NCBI RefSeq assembly: GCF_005517195.1
Contig: NZ_CP040244.1
Coordinates: forward strand, 7,582,001 to 7,646,000
From: Streptomyces vilmorinianum
Lineage (GTDB): Bacteria; Actinomycetota; Actinomycetes; Streptomycetales; Streptomycetaceae
DNA: 64,000 bases
Reading direction: 5' to 3'
Of the stretch, positions 26,499 through 35,733 are shown piece by piece. Every line of letters starts with the position of its first letter. Within the stretch, counting starts at the first letter, position 1. The position numbers and the translations under genes were made by a program. The notes below the pieces were generated by a model, which was given only the letters and a program-made list of their open reading frames with translations, was not told the origin of the DNA and did no database searches.

Positions 26499-27371
26499 AT
26501 GCCGACGTCGCCCGCCCCGCTCGCCCCACTCGACCAGCTCCCCATCCGGGGTCTCACCTCGGGCGATCTCACCGCCTGCGCCGATCTCTCCGAGGACCGG
26601 GGCTGGCCGCGTGAGGAGCACAAGTGGAACCTGCTGCTCACGGCGGGCATGGGGTACGGCATCGACGACCCGGCCGGCAAGGGGCTGATCGCCGCGTGTG
26701 TGGTCACCTCCTACGGGCCGGGGCTGGCCGCGATCGGCATGGTGCTGGTCGCCGAGCGGTACGCCCGCCGGGGCGTGGGGCGCCGGCTGATGCGCCATGT
26801 GCTCGCGGAGGCCGGGGACACCCCGCTCACGCTGCACGCGACCCCGAACGGGAAGCCGCTCTACGAGCAGCTGGGCTTCGTCGAGACGGGCCGCGCGGAG
26901 ATGGTCAGTGGTCGCTTCACCCCCACGGAACCGGCCCCCGGCATCCCGACCCGCCCTGCAACGGCGGAAGACCTCCAGGCGATCCTGCGCCTGGACACCG
27001 AGATCTTCGGGCTGGACCGCACGCCGATGATCACCCGTCTCCCGGCCTTCGCGGACGAGCTCCGCGTCGCCGAGGAGGACGGCGAGATCACCGGCTTCGC
27101 CGCGGCCTGGCCGAACATGGACACCCATGTCATCGGCCCCCTGATCGCCCGCGACACGGCGACAGCGCAGTCCCTCGTCGCCTCCCTGGCCGCCGCCACG
27201 GACCGCCCCCTGCGCACGGACATCGATGTACGCCACACCTCGTTGCTGACCTGGCTCAAGGCGAACGGGCTCGACTCCATCGCGTTCAACGCGGTCATGG
27301 TGCGCTCGCTGCCTGGGCTCCCGGGCGACTGGACCCGCCGCTTCGCCCCGCTGACGGTGGCGGCCGGATAG
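26499..27371 (+). CDS. GNAT-family N-acetyltransferase, tandem domain
   Basis: 290 residues. The N-terminal half carries the acetyl-CoA signature: VAERYARRGVGRRLM then FVETG. The second half repeats a degenerate GNAT-like fold (from about 150) with EIFGLDRTPMITRLP and a C-terminal strand set. Double-domain GNATs of this type often modify small amines or antibiotics; the substrate is unknown. It starts 5 bp after the DUF2269 gene, suggesting one transcript, and has no strong ribosome binding site. Confidence 0.85.
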   Translation: MPTSPAPLAPLDQLPIRGLTSGDLTACADLSEDRGWPREEHKWNLLLTAGMGYGIDDPAGKGLIAACVVTSYGPGLAAIGMVLVAERYARRGVGRRLMRHVLAEAGDTPLTLHATPNGKPLYEQLGFVETGRAEMVSGRFTPTEPAPGIPTRPATAEDLQAILRLDTEIFGLDRTPMITRLPAFADELRVAEEDGEITGFAAAWPNMDTHVIGPLIARDTATAQSLVASLAAATDRPLRTDIDVRHTSLLTWLKANGLDSIAFNAVMVRSLPGLPGDWTRRFAPLTVAAG

Positions 27372-27450
27372 AACCCGGGTTATTTGCGCGCGCGGGCTTT
27401 TGCAGGCATCGCCTACCCTGGGAGAAGCCGCTCCGGACCGAGGAGAGACC

Positions 27451-27909
27451 ATGACCGCGACCGACCCCGCTCTCACCGCCCTCTCCCAGGGCTGGTGCGC
27501 CCTCTCGCTGCTGCACGGCAGGATCGAATCCCACATCGAGCGCGCGCTGGAGGCCGCGCACGGCCTGAGCGTGCGCGAGTTCTCGCTGCTCGATGTGCTC
27601 AGCCGCCAGCACAGCGGTCCCGGCGGCCATCTCCAGATGAAGCAGGTCGCCGACGCCGTCGTACTCAGCCAGAGCGCCACCACACGGCTGGTGACCCGCC
27701 TGGAGGACCGCGGTCTGCTCACGCGCTACCTCTGCACCACCGACCGGCGCGGCATCTACACCGATGTCACCGAAGCCGGTCTGAAGCTGCTCGAAGAGGC
27801 CCGGCCCACCAACGACGGGGCGCTGCGCGAGGCCCTCGACGAGGCGGCGAAGAATCCGGAGCTGGCTCCCCTGGTCCGCGTCGTCGAAGGACTCCACGTT
27901 CCGGCCTAG
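27451..27909 (+). CDS. MarR-family transcriptional regulator
   Basis: 152 residues, typical for the family. A winged helix-turn-helix core (about 40-115: MKQVADAVVLSQSATTRLVTRLEDRGLL, with the wing DRRGIYTDVTEAG) is flanked by dimerisation helices. MarR proteins usually repress neighbouring efflux or detoxification genes and release DNA on binding a phenolic or oxidant signal. The next gene is a GNAT acetyltransferase 32 bp downstream, the likely partner. ATG at 27451 behind AGGAGAG. Confidence 0.9.
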   Translation: MTATDPALTALSQGWCALSLLHGRIESHIERALEAAHGLSVREFSLLDVLSRQHSGPGGHLQMKQVADAVVLSQSATTRLVTRLEDRGLLTRYLCTTDRRGIYTDVTEAGLKLLEEARPTNDGALREALDEAAKNPELAPLVRVVEGLHVPA

Positions 27910-27941
27910 CCGGACGGATCCGGGGGCGTACGCTGCGCCTC

Positions 27942-28394
27942 ATGAGCGATCTTGAGATACGGCCTGCCACCGCGGAGGATCTCCCCCACATCGTCGCCAT
28001 GCTCGCCGACGATCCGCTGGGCGCCCAGCGGGAGTCCCCCGACGACCTCACCCCCTACACCGCGGCCTTCGAGCGGCTCGCCCAGGACCCGAACCAGCAT
28101 CTGGTCGTGGCCGTGCGCGGGAGCAAGGTCGCCGGCACGCTTCAGCTCACGATCATTCCCGGGCTCTCCCGCCGTGGCTCCACACGGTCGGTCATCGAAG
28201 GCGTCCGTATCCACGCGGAGGAGCGCGGCGGCGGTCTGGGAACGCGGCTCATCGAGTGGGCCGTCGACGAATCCCGGCGTCAGCACTGCCAGTTGGTGCA
28301 GCTGACCTCCGACGCCACCCGCACGGACGCCCACCGCTTCTACGAGCGACTCGGGTTCGAGGCATCCCATGTGGGCTTCAAGCTGAGCCTCTGA
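27942..28394 (+). CDS. GNAT-family N-acetyltransferase
   Basis: 150 residues. The acetyl-CoA-binding motif A is plain: VRIHAEERGGGLGTRLIEWA. Motif B ends with FYERLGFEASHVGFK. Transfers an acetyl group to an amine; the substrate is unknown. It follows the MarR gene by 32 bp on the same strand, so the regulator probably controls it. ATG at 27942. The stop codon is followed within three bases by an 11-bp tandem repeat. Confidence 0.88.
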   Translation: MSDLEIRPATAEDLPHIVAMLADDPLGAQRESPDDLTPYTAAFERLAQDPNQHLVVAVRGSKVAGTLQLTIIPGLSRRGSTRSVIEGVRIHAEERGGGLGTRLIEWAVDESRRQHCQLVQLTSDATRTDAHRFYERLGFEASHVGFKLSL

Positions 28395-28397
28395 AGG

Positions 28398-28430
28398 CCT
28401 TGAGGGCGCCTTGAGGGCGCCTTGAGGGCC
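28398..28430. repeat. 11-bp tandem repeat, three copies, after the GNAT stop
   Basis: CCTTGAGGGCG, CCTTGAGGGCG, CCTTGAGGGCC. It begins three bases after the TGA at 28392-28394. Confidence 0.8.
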
Positions 28431-28475
28431 TTCACGGGCAGGCCCCCGGAGGGCACACACGCCCCCCGGCCTGGC

Positions 28476-28489
28476 GTTTCACGTGAAAC
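28476..28489. other. parS: parS centromere site between convergent genes
   Basis: Perfect GTTTCACGTGAAAC, in the 101-bp gap between the GNAT gene and the serine hydrolase gene, which converge here. Confidence 0.92.
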
Positions 28490-28495
28490 ATCGGC

Positions 28496-29878
28496 TCAGA
28501 GACCGCGCCAGCCCGCCTCGTCCACTCCACCGGGCACCGCCTCGCCCTGCTCGTACGGCTCGCGCGTGAAGACGAAGGACGCCAGATCGAGATGGCTCAC
28601 CGAGCCGTCGGCTCGTCGCACCACCCGCAGCGTCTCCCCCGCGTAGTAGCCGTTCAGTCCGATCCATCCACCGCCGGGCAGCGCCCGGAAACTCGCCCGC
28701 CGCCCGGCGCCGCGCAGCGGCTCGAGAACCACGCTCCGGTCGGCCCCAAGTCGTAGCCCGTACGCGTACGTTCCCCAGTACCAGGGACCGGTGAGTTCCA
28801 GCAGCTCCTGGTCGACCTCGTCCGCGGGCAGCGGCCGCCACGGCTCGGGGAACCTGGGTTCGGCCTCCGCCACGATGCGTACGAGATCCGCGGCCACCAC
28901 CGATGTCAGCGGACCGGAGGTCGCATTGGCGAGCGCGACCGCCGCGACCCCGTCCTCGACGCTCACCCAGAGACAGGCGACGAAGCCCGGCAGCGAACCC
29001 GTGTGGCCGATCAGCGTCCGGCCGTCCTTGCGCAGCAGTTGGAGGCCGAGGCCGTAGCCGCCCTCCCAGTCCCCTGCGCCGGGCGGTGCCGCCGGCGTAC
29101 GCATCTCCTCGACGGACGCCGCGCTCAGAACCCGCTCGTCGCCCCGGGCGAGGAACCCGGCGAACCGGCAGAGGTCGTCGGCCGTCGACCAGAGCTGCCC
29201 GGCCGGGGCCATCAGCCCCAGGTCCTGGGACGGTTCGGGCAGCATGACATCGGCCCAGGGGTGCACCGCCCAGCCACCCGCGTGGGGAGCGACCGGCTGC
29301 GTGCTCGTACGGGTCAGCCCCAGCGGCTCCAGGATCTCGCCGCGCAGCGCCTCCTCCCAGGACACCCCGCGGAGCGCCTCGACCAGCGAACCGAGCAGGG
29401 TGTAGCCGGGGTTGGAGTAGTGGTGACGGCGCCCCACCGGGTGGACCAGAGGGGCGTCGCCCAGTACATCGGCCAGGCCCGGCCGCACGGTCCCAGGCGT
29501 CCGCTCCCACCAGGGCGCCGGGGTCTCTGCCGCGAGACCCCCGCTGTGCCCGAGAAGCTGCGCGATGGTCACGTCACCGACGCCCGTCCCCGAAAGGTGC
29601 TTCTCCAGGGGGTCGTTCAGATCCAGCAGCCCCTCGTCACGGAGCCGCAGCACCAGAACGGCGGTGAACACCTTGGTGAGGGAGCCGATCCGGTACTGCG
29701 TGTCGGCGTCCGGGGCATGCCCGTCGACACAACTGCGCGATCCGCTCCACACCTTCTTCCCCTCGCGCGCCACCGCGCCGACGAAGGAGGGCGACCGCCC
29801 CTCGGACTGGGCGACGGCGACACGGTGCAGCAGGGCTCGCTCGGTGCTGGGGAGCAGAGCGTCGAAAGGTGAGGTCAT
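28496..29878 (-). CDS. Serine hydrolase of the beta-lactamase/penicillin-binding family
   Basis: 460 residues. The catalytic motifs are S66-L-T-K69 (SxxK), a YSN triad near residue 155 and HTG (in GRTLIGHTGSLPGF) near 286, the class C/EstB-like set. No signal peptide is visible, so a cytoplasmic esterase, transacylase or peptidase is more likely than a secreted beta-lactamase. A C-terminal beta domain of about 110 residues follows the catalytic part. The ATG at 29878 (MTSPFD) is used; an upstream ATG adds 13 residues. It lies 92 bp downstream of dnaB on the same strand. Confidence 0.85.
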   Translation of the reverse strand: MTSPFDALLPSTERALLHRVAVAQSEGRSPSFVGAVAREGKKVWSGSRSCVDGHAPDADTQYRIGSLTKVFTAVLVLRLRDEGLLDLNDPLEKHLSGTGVGDVTIAQLLGHSGGLAAETPAPWWERTPGTVRPGLADVLGDAPLVHPVGRRHHYSNPGYTLLGSLVEALRGVSWEEALRGEILEPLGLTRTSTQPVAPHAGGWAVHPWADVMLPEPSQDLGLMAPAGQLWSTADDLCRFAGFLARGDERVLSAASVEEMRTPAAPPGAGDWEGGYGLGLQLLRKDGRTLIGHTGSLPGFVACLWVSVEDGVAAVALANATSGPLTSVVAADLVRIVAEAEPRFPEPWRPLPADEVDQELLELTGPWYWGTYAYGLRLGADRSVVLEPLRGAGRRASFRALPGGGWIGLNGYYAGETLRVVRRADGSVSHLDLASFVFTREPYEQGEAVPGGVDEAGWRGL

Positions 29879-29970
29879 GGGTCGATCCAACGCCCCGGCC
29901 CCGCCGGAGTCGACCATATTTCACGCGGGGCGGACACTCCGGGCACCGCGGGAGACGTTGTTCCGGCCGA

Positions 29971-31458
<1,488 letters not shown>

Positions 31459-31606
31459 CGAGCCGCCTCCTCCCGTCCGCTCCGCGGACCTCTCCGTGCC
31501 ACTCTTTCTTACGCCACGGCTCGGACAAACAAGAGGCTTTGACTCCGCTTCTGGCGCGTCGGGCGCCGGACCACGGTAGGCCCGCGGGCACCGTCAGCCA
31601 ATCTGG

Positions 31607-31615
31607 TTATCCACA
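31607..31615 (+). other. DnaA box TTATCCACA upstream of dnaB
   Basis: Exact match to the E. coli consensus DnaA box, in the 425-bp divergent region 31459-31883 between dnaB and the MATE gene. I see no gene in this region; it has several further CTGTGG-type near matches. Confidence 0.6.
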
Positions 31616-31686
31616 GGTCCTGTGGGTTACGGGCGAGATGCTGTGGAGAACTCCGCAGAACCTGTGCACGGACCGGGGGACAGCCA

Positions 31687-31695
31687 TGTGGACAA
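31687..31695 (-). other. DnaA box TTGTCCACA upstream of dnaB
   Basis: TGTGGACAA on the plus strand, the preferred Streptomyces form, opposite in orientation to the box 80 bp away. Confidence 0.6.
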
Positions 31696-31883
31696 ACTCA
31701 TAACGCACCCCAGGGCACTGCTCTGACCTGGGACTTTTCCATCCACGGGCTGTGGGGGAGAAAAACTTCTCGCTCCGGACCAAGATCAGAACAAACGGCC
31801 CACACCCGAAGCTCCACACCACAGATTTGTAAGGACCCTAGCCCACTTGCATCTCTTACCTGTGGAAGATTAGTTTTGAACCC

Positions 31884-33221
31884 ATGACCCAGGCTCCCCC
31901 GACCCCCAGAGCCGTGCGCCGGCAGCACGACCGAGAGATCATCTCGCTCGCTCTCCCGGCGTTCGGCGCGCTCGTCGCCGAGCCGCTCTTCCTCATGGTC
32001 GACAGCGCCATTGTCGGCCATCTCGGGACCCCACAGCTCGCCGGTCTCGCCATCGCGGCCGCGCTGCTGTCCACCGCCGTCAGCGTCTTCGTCTTCCTCG
32101 CCTATGCCACCACGGCCGCCGTCGCCCGCCGCGTAGGAGCGGGCGACCTCCAGGCCGCCATCCGTCAGGGCATGGACGGCATCTGGCTCGCGCTCCTCCT
32201 GGGCGGAGCCGTCGTCGCCCTCACCCTGCCCACCGCTCCCTGGCTGGTGGACATCTTCGGCGCCTCCGACACCGCCGCCCCGTACGCCATCACGTACCTC
32301 CGCATCTCCAGCCTCGGCATCCCCGCCATGCTCGTCGTCCTGGCCGCCACCGGCGTCCTGCGCGGCCTGCAGGACACCCGCACACCGCTCTACGTGGCCA
32401 TCGGAGGCTTCGGAGCCAACGCGCTCCTCAACGTCGGTCTGGTGTACGGCGCCGGGATGGGCATCGCCGGCTCCGCCTGGGGCACCGTGATCGCCCAGTG
32501 CGGCATGGCCGTCGCGTATCTCGTCGTGGTCGTCCGTGGCGCCAGACGCCACGGCGCCTCCCTGCGCCCGGACGCGGCCGGCATACGCGCCAGCGCTCAG
32601 GCCGGCGCACCGCTCCTGGTCCGTACGCTCTCCCTGCGGGCTGTCCTGATGATCGCCACCGCGGTCGCGGCCCGCATGGGTGATGCCGAGGTCGCCGCGC
32701 ACCAGATCATCCTGTCCCTGTGGAGCCTGATGGCCTTCGCCCTGGACGCGATCGCCATCGCCGGACAGGCCATCATCGGCCGCTATCTCGGCGCCGACGA
32801 CGCCGAGGGGGCCCGGCAGGTCTGCCGTCGCATGATCCAGTGGGGTGCGGTCTCCGGCGTCGTGCTGGGCGCGCTCCTCGTTGTCGCCCGCCCGCTCTTC
32901 ATCCCGCTCTTCACCAGCGACACGACGGTCCAGGACACCCTCCTCCCGGCCCTGCTGGTCGTCGCGGTGTCCCAGCCCATCTCCGGGGTGGTCTTCGTCC
33001 TCGACGGCGTCCTGATGGGCGCGGGGGACGGCCCCTACCTCGCCTGGGCCATGCTGCTCACCCTGGCCGTCTTCGCCCCGGTCGCCCTGCTGGTCCCCGT
33101 TCTCGGCGGCGGGCTCACCGCGCTCTGGTGGGCGATGACGCTGATGATGACCGTCCGGATGCTGACGCTCTGGCTGCGCTCGCGCTCGGGCCGGTGGATC
33201 GTCACCGGAGCCACACGGTGA
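31884..33221 (+). CDS. MATE-family efflux transporter (DinF-like)
   Basis: 445 residues with twelve predicted membrane helices, two six-helix halves as in all MATE proteins. The N-terminal EIISLALPAFGALVAEPLFL and VDSAIVGHLGTPQLAGLAIA are typical of the DinF branch. Such proteins export drugs or organic cations in exchange for sodium or protons. It is divergent from dnaB with 425 bp between them and no obvious ribosome binding site before the ATG. A parS site begins two bases after the stop codon, followed by a strong terminator. Confidence 0.92.
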   Translation: MTQAPPTPRAVRRQHDREIISLALPAFGALVAEPLFLMVDSAIVGHLGTPQLAGLAIAAALLSTAVSVFVFLAYATTAAVARRVGAGDLQAAIRQGMDGIWLALLLGGAVVALTLPTAPWLVDIFGASDTAAPYAITYLRISSLGIPAMLVVLAATGVLRGLQDTRTPLYVAIGGFGANALLNVGLVYGAGMGIAGSAWGTVIAQCGMAVAYLVVVVRGARRHGASLRPDAAGIRASAQAGAPLLVRTLSLRAVLMIATAVAARMGDAEVAAHQIILSLWSLMAFALDAIAIAGQAIIGRYLGADDAEGARQVCRRMIQWGAVSGVVLGALLVVARPLFIPLFTSDTTVQDTLLPALLVVAVSQPISGVVFVLDGVLMGAGDGPYLAWAMLLTLAVFAPVALLVPVLGGGLTALWWAMTLMMTVRMLTLWLRSRSGRWIVTGATR

Positions 33222-33223
33222 AT

Positions 33224-33237
33224 GTTTCACGTGAAAC
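33224..33237. other. parS: parS centromere site after the MATE gene
   Basis: Perfect GTTTCACGTGAAAC, two bases after the MATE stop codon. Confidence 0.92.
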
Positions 33238-33242
33238 GCCCT

Positions 33243-33256
33243 GTTTCACGCGAAAC
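33243..33256. other. Degenerate parS site
   Basis: GTTTCACGCGAAAC differs from parS by one base (T to C in the right half) and lies 19 bp centre-to-centre from the perfect site. Confidence 0.6.
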
Positions 33257-33259
33257 GGC

Positions 33260-33293
33260 GGAAGGGCCGCACCCCGAGGGGTGCGGCCCTTCC
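33260..33293. terminator. Bidirectional terminator between MATE gene and rplI
   Basis: GGAAGGGCCGCACC pairs with GGTGCGGCCCTTCC around a CCGAGG loop. It serves the convergent MATE gene and ribosomal operon. Confidence 0.9.
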
Positions 33294-33311
33294 GTACTGC
33301 TGAGAGCAGCG

Positions 33312-33758
33312 TTACGCGGCGACGACCTCGACGCCGAGCTTCGCGGCAACCTCGGGGTGCAGACGCACGGACACCTGGTGCGAGCCCAGGGTCTTGATCG
33401 GCGAACCGAGCTCGACGCGACGCTTGTCGACGTCGGGGCCACCCGCGGACTTGATCGCCGAGGCGATGTCGGCCGGGGTCACGGAGCCGAAGAGGCGGCC
33501 GGCGTCGCCGGAGCGAACGGCCAGACGCACCTTCACGCCCTCGAGCTGGGCCTTGATCTCGTTGGCCTGCTCGATGGTCGCGATCTCGTGGATCTTGCGG
33601 GCGCGGCGGATCTGCGCCACGTCCTTCTCGCCACCCTTGGTCCAGCGGATCGCGAAACCACGCGGGACCAGGTAGTTGCGAGCGTAACCGTCCTTGACGT
33701 CGACGACATCGCCGGCGGCACCGAGGCCAGAGACCTCGTGGGTCAGGATGATCTTCAT
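33312..33758 (-). CDS. rplI: Ribosomal protein L9
   Basis: 148 residues, the full family length. The N-terminal domain has the L9 signature GDVVDVKDGYARNYLVPRGFA, followed by the long connecting helix and the C-terminal RNA-binding domain. It binds 23S rRNA near the L1 stalk. Last gene of the rpsF-ssb-rpsR-rplI operon, starting 18 bp after rpsR, with GGGAAGGGTGA as ribosome binding site. Confidence 0.97.
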   Translation of the reverse strand: MKIILTHEVSGLGAAGDVVDVKDGYARNYLVPRGFAIRWTKGGEKDVAQIRRARKIHEIATIEQANEIKAQLEGVKVRLAVRSGDAGRLFGSVTPADIASAIKSAGGPDVDKRRVELGSPIKTLGSHQVSVRLHPEVAAKLGVEVVAA

Positions 33759-33776
33759 TATTCGGTCACCCTTCCC

Positions 33777-34013
33777 TTATCGCGCGGTGGACGTGTAGGG
33801 CAGCAGCGCCATCTCACGGCTGTTCTTGACGGCCGTGGCGACGTCACGCTGGTGCTGCGTGCAGTTGCCGGTCACGCGGCGGGCACGGATCTTGCCGCGG
33901 TCGGAAATGAACTTCCGCAGCATGTTCGTGTCCTTGTAGTCCACGTACGCGGTCTTGTCCTTGCAGAACGCGCAGACCTTCTTCTTAGGCTTGCGCACAG
34001 GCGGCTTCGCCAT
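33777..34013 (-). CDS. rpsR: Ribosomal protein S18, zinc-binding (C+) form
   Basis: 78 residues. It carries C14-x2-C17 and C51-x2-H54, a zinc ribbon, so this is the C+ type. Streptomyces often has a second, zinc-free S18 made under zinc starvation and repressed by Zur; it is not in this window. S18 binds next to S6 on the small subunit. It starts 58 bp after ssb and is followed 18 bp later by rplI. Confidence 0.97.
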   Translation of the reverse strand: MAKPPVRKPKKKVCAFCKDKTAYVDYKDTNMLRKFISDRGKIRARRVTGNCTQHQRDVATAVKNSREMALLPYTSTAR

Positions 34014-34071
34014 GGTGTTTCTCCTGTGTGATCAAGAAGTGGGGGTACGAGCTGCCTTCGAGGGGAGTGCC

Positions 34072-34653
34072 CTAGAAGGGCGGCTCGTCCGAGTAGCCGC
34101 CGCCGCTGGAGTTTCCACCCCAGCCGCCCCCGCCGCCCTGCGGCTGCTGACCGCCGGCCGGCGCGCTGGTCGCCCACGGGTCGTCGGCGGGAGCACCGCC
34201 ACCACCCTGCTGGCCACCACCGGAGCTTCCGCCCCAGCTGCCGCCGCCCTGCTGGCCACCGCCGCCGTAGCCACCCTGGCCACCACGACCGGTGGTCTTG
34301 GTGACCTTGGCCGTGGCGTTCTTGAGGCTGGGGCCGACTTCCTCGACGTCCAGCTCGTAGACCGTGCGCTTGACGCCCTCGCGGTCCTCATAGGACCGCT
34401 GCTTCAGACGGCCCTGCACGACAACGCGCATGCCTCGCTGGAGCGACTCGGCGACGTTCTCCGCCGCCTGACGCCAGACCGAGCAGGTCAGGAACAGGCT
34501 CTCGCCGTCCTTCCACTCATTGGTCTGACGGTCGAAGGTGCGGGGGGTGGACGCGATACGGAACTTCGCGACCGCCGCACCGGACGGGGTGAAGCGCAGC
34601 TCGGGGTCGTCGACAAGATTGCCGACGACCGTGATGACGGTCTCGCCTGCCAT
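34072..34653 (-). CDS. ssb: Single-stranded DNA-binding protein
   Basis: 193 residues. The OB fold covers about 1-112 (MAGETVITVVGNLVDDPELR start). A glycine/glutamine-rich flexible linker of about 70 residues then leads to the acidic tip SDEPPF, which recruits replication and repair proteins. It protects exposed single strands at forks. It sits between rpsF and rpsR, as in S. coelicolor, where this is the essential SSB, and starts 74 bp after rpsF. Confidence 0.96.
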   Translation of the reverse strand: MAGETVITVVGNLVDDPELRFTPSGAAVAKFRIASTPRTFDRQTNEWKDGESLFLTCSVWRQAAENVAESLQRGMRVVVQGRLKQRSYEDREGVKRTVYELDVEEVGPSLKNATAKVTKTTGRGGQGGYGGGGQQGGGSWGGSSGGGQQGGGGAPADDPWATSAPAGGQQPQGGGGGWGGNSSGGGYSDEPPF

Positions 34654-34727
34654 TGGGTGAACCTCTCGGCGGGATTGCTTCTGGCTGCTTACTGCTACTC
34701 GAACCCGATGACCTCTGAGCTAGGTGC

Positions 34728-35018
34728 TCAGTGGGTCTCGGGACGGAGGACCTTGGTCCGGAGGACCGACTCGTTCAGGTTCATCTGGCGGTCGAGCTCC
34801 TTGACGACCGCAGGCTCGGCCTGCAGGTCGATGACCGAGTAGATGCCCTCGGGCTTCTTCTTGATCTCGTAGGCGAGACGACGACGGCCCCAGGTGTCGA
34901 CCTTCTCGACCTTTCCGTTGCCCTCACGGACGACGGAGAGGAAGTTCTCGATCAGCGGGGAGACAGCGCGCTCCTCGAGATCGGGGTCGAGGATGACCAT
35001 CACCTCGTAGTGACGCAT
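34728..35018 (-). CDS. rpsF: Ribosomal protein S6
   Basis: 96 residues, matching the family. It begins MRHYEVMVILDPDLEERAV and contains GRRRLAYEIKKKPEGIYSVI. It pairs with S18 in the central domain of 16S rRNA. The ATG at 35018 is chosen for AAGGAGG 10 nt upstream; a longer open frame to 35111 has no S6 similarity. First gene of the operon. The 284 bp upstream (35019-35302) hold its promoter and that of the divergent small membrane protein gene, with no other gene visible. Confidence 0.97.
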   Translation of the reverse strand: MRHYEVMVILDPDLEERAVSPLIENFLSVVREGNGKVEKVDTWGRRRLAYEIKKKPEGIYSVIDLQAEPAVVKELDRQMNLNESVLRTKVLRPETH

Positions 35019-35302
35019 GTGGAACCCACCTCCTTTGGACTCAGCGGCCACGGTCGTTCCGTGGCAGGAGGGTCGTGATGCGTAAGCAACGGTATCCGCC
35101 GCCACTGACAACCCCCCTCAGCGAGTGAGGAGGCCGTCGTGGTCCTGGACGGACCTGGGCAGACACCGGTGCAGACCGTACAGAGTACCCGCACATCCGC
35201 TTCCGGTTGAAATCCGGTGGTGAGGGGACGCAATCTGTACACAACGGATGTCGGCGGCGCTACGATGCGCCGCCTTCCGGCAGGCACGCCAGGAGGTGCC
35301 CC

Positions 35303-35602
35303 ATGGCCCAGGCAATGCAACCCGACCCCGGACATTCCCTACTCGCCACCGATGGCAAGCCCCACCCGCTCCAGGACACCCTGATGGCGGTGACGCTCTT
35401 CCTCGGCGTCCTCTCCTTCATCACAGCGCAGTTCCACGATCTGCATGTGCTGGCTTCCTGGACCGGGCTGATCGGCATCGTGACCGGTGCGTCCGGCCAG
35501 TTCATCTCCGTGACCACCAGGGAACGTTTCGTCCTGATCATCGGGCTCGGCGCCTCGGCGGTGGGCTTCTACCTCGGCATGTTCTACGGGGGCCTCGCCT
35601 GA
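35303..35602 (+). CDS. Small membrane protein of unknown function
   Basis: 99 residues with three hydrophobic helices (about 26-45, 49-66 and 74-97). A short soluble N-terminus contains MAQAMQPDPGHSLLATDGKP. I do not know a named family, but a gene of this kind regularly sits between rpsF and femX in Streptomyces. ATG at 35303 behind AGGAGG. It is divergent from rpsF and is followed 131 bp later by femX on the same strand. Confidence 0.75.
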   Translation: MAQAMQPDPGHSLLATDGKPHPLQDTLMAVTLFLGVLSFITAQFHDLHVLASWTGLIGIVTGASGQFISVTTRERFVLIIGLGASAVGFYLGMFYGGLA

Positions 35603-35733
35603 GGCATGCCGGGTGGGCCGCCGGCCCAAGGGCCACGCGGCCCCTCGGGGCGCTCCCCGGTCGCAGTAGGCTTCGGCGCGAGAGCCGGAGCCCCTGTACC
35701 GATGGGGACACACCTGCCGAGGAGCGCCCCGAC

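Noticed and set aside
28496..29878. Antibiotic-resistance beta-lactamase
   Set aside because: The catalytic motifs fit, but there is no signal peptide and the length and C-terminal domain match esterase or peptidase relatives.
31459..31883. Possible replication origin upstream of dnaB
   Set aside because: Only two consensus DnaA boxes. Streptomyces oriC has many and lies between dnaA and dnaN, which should be beyond the right edge.
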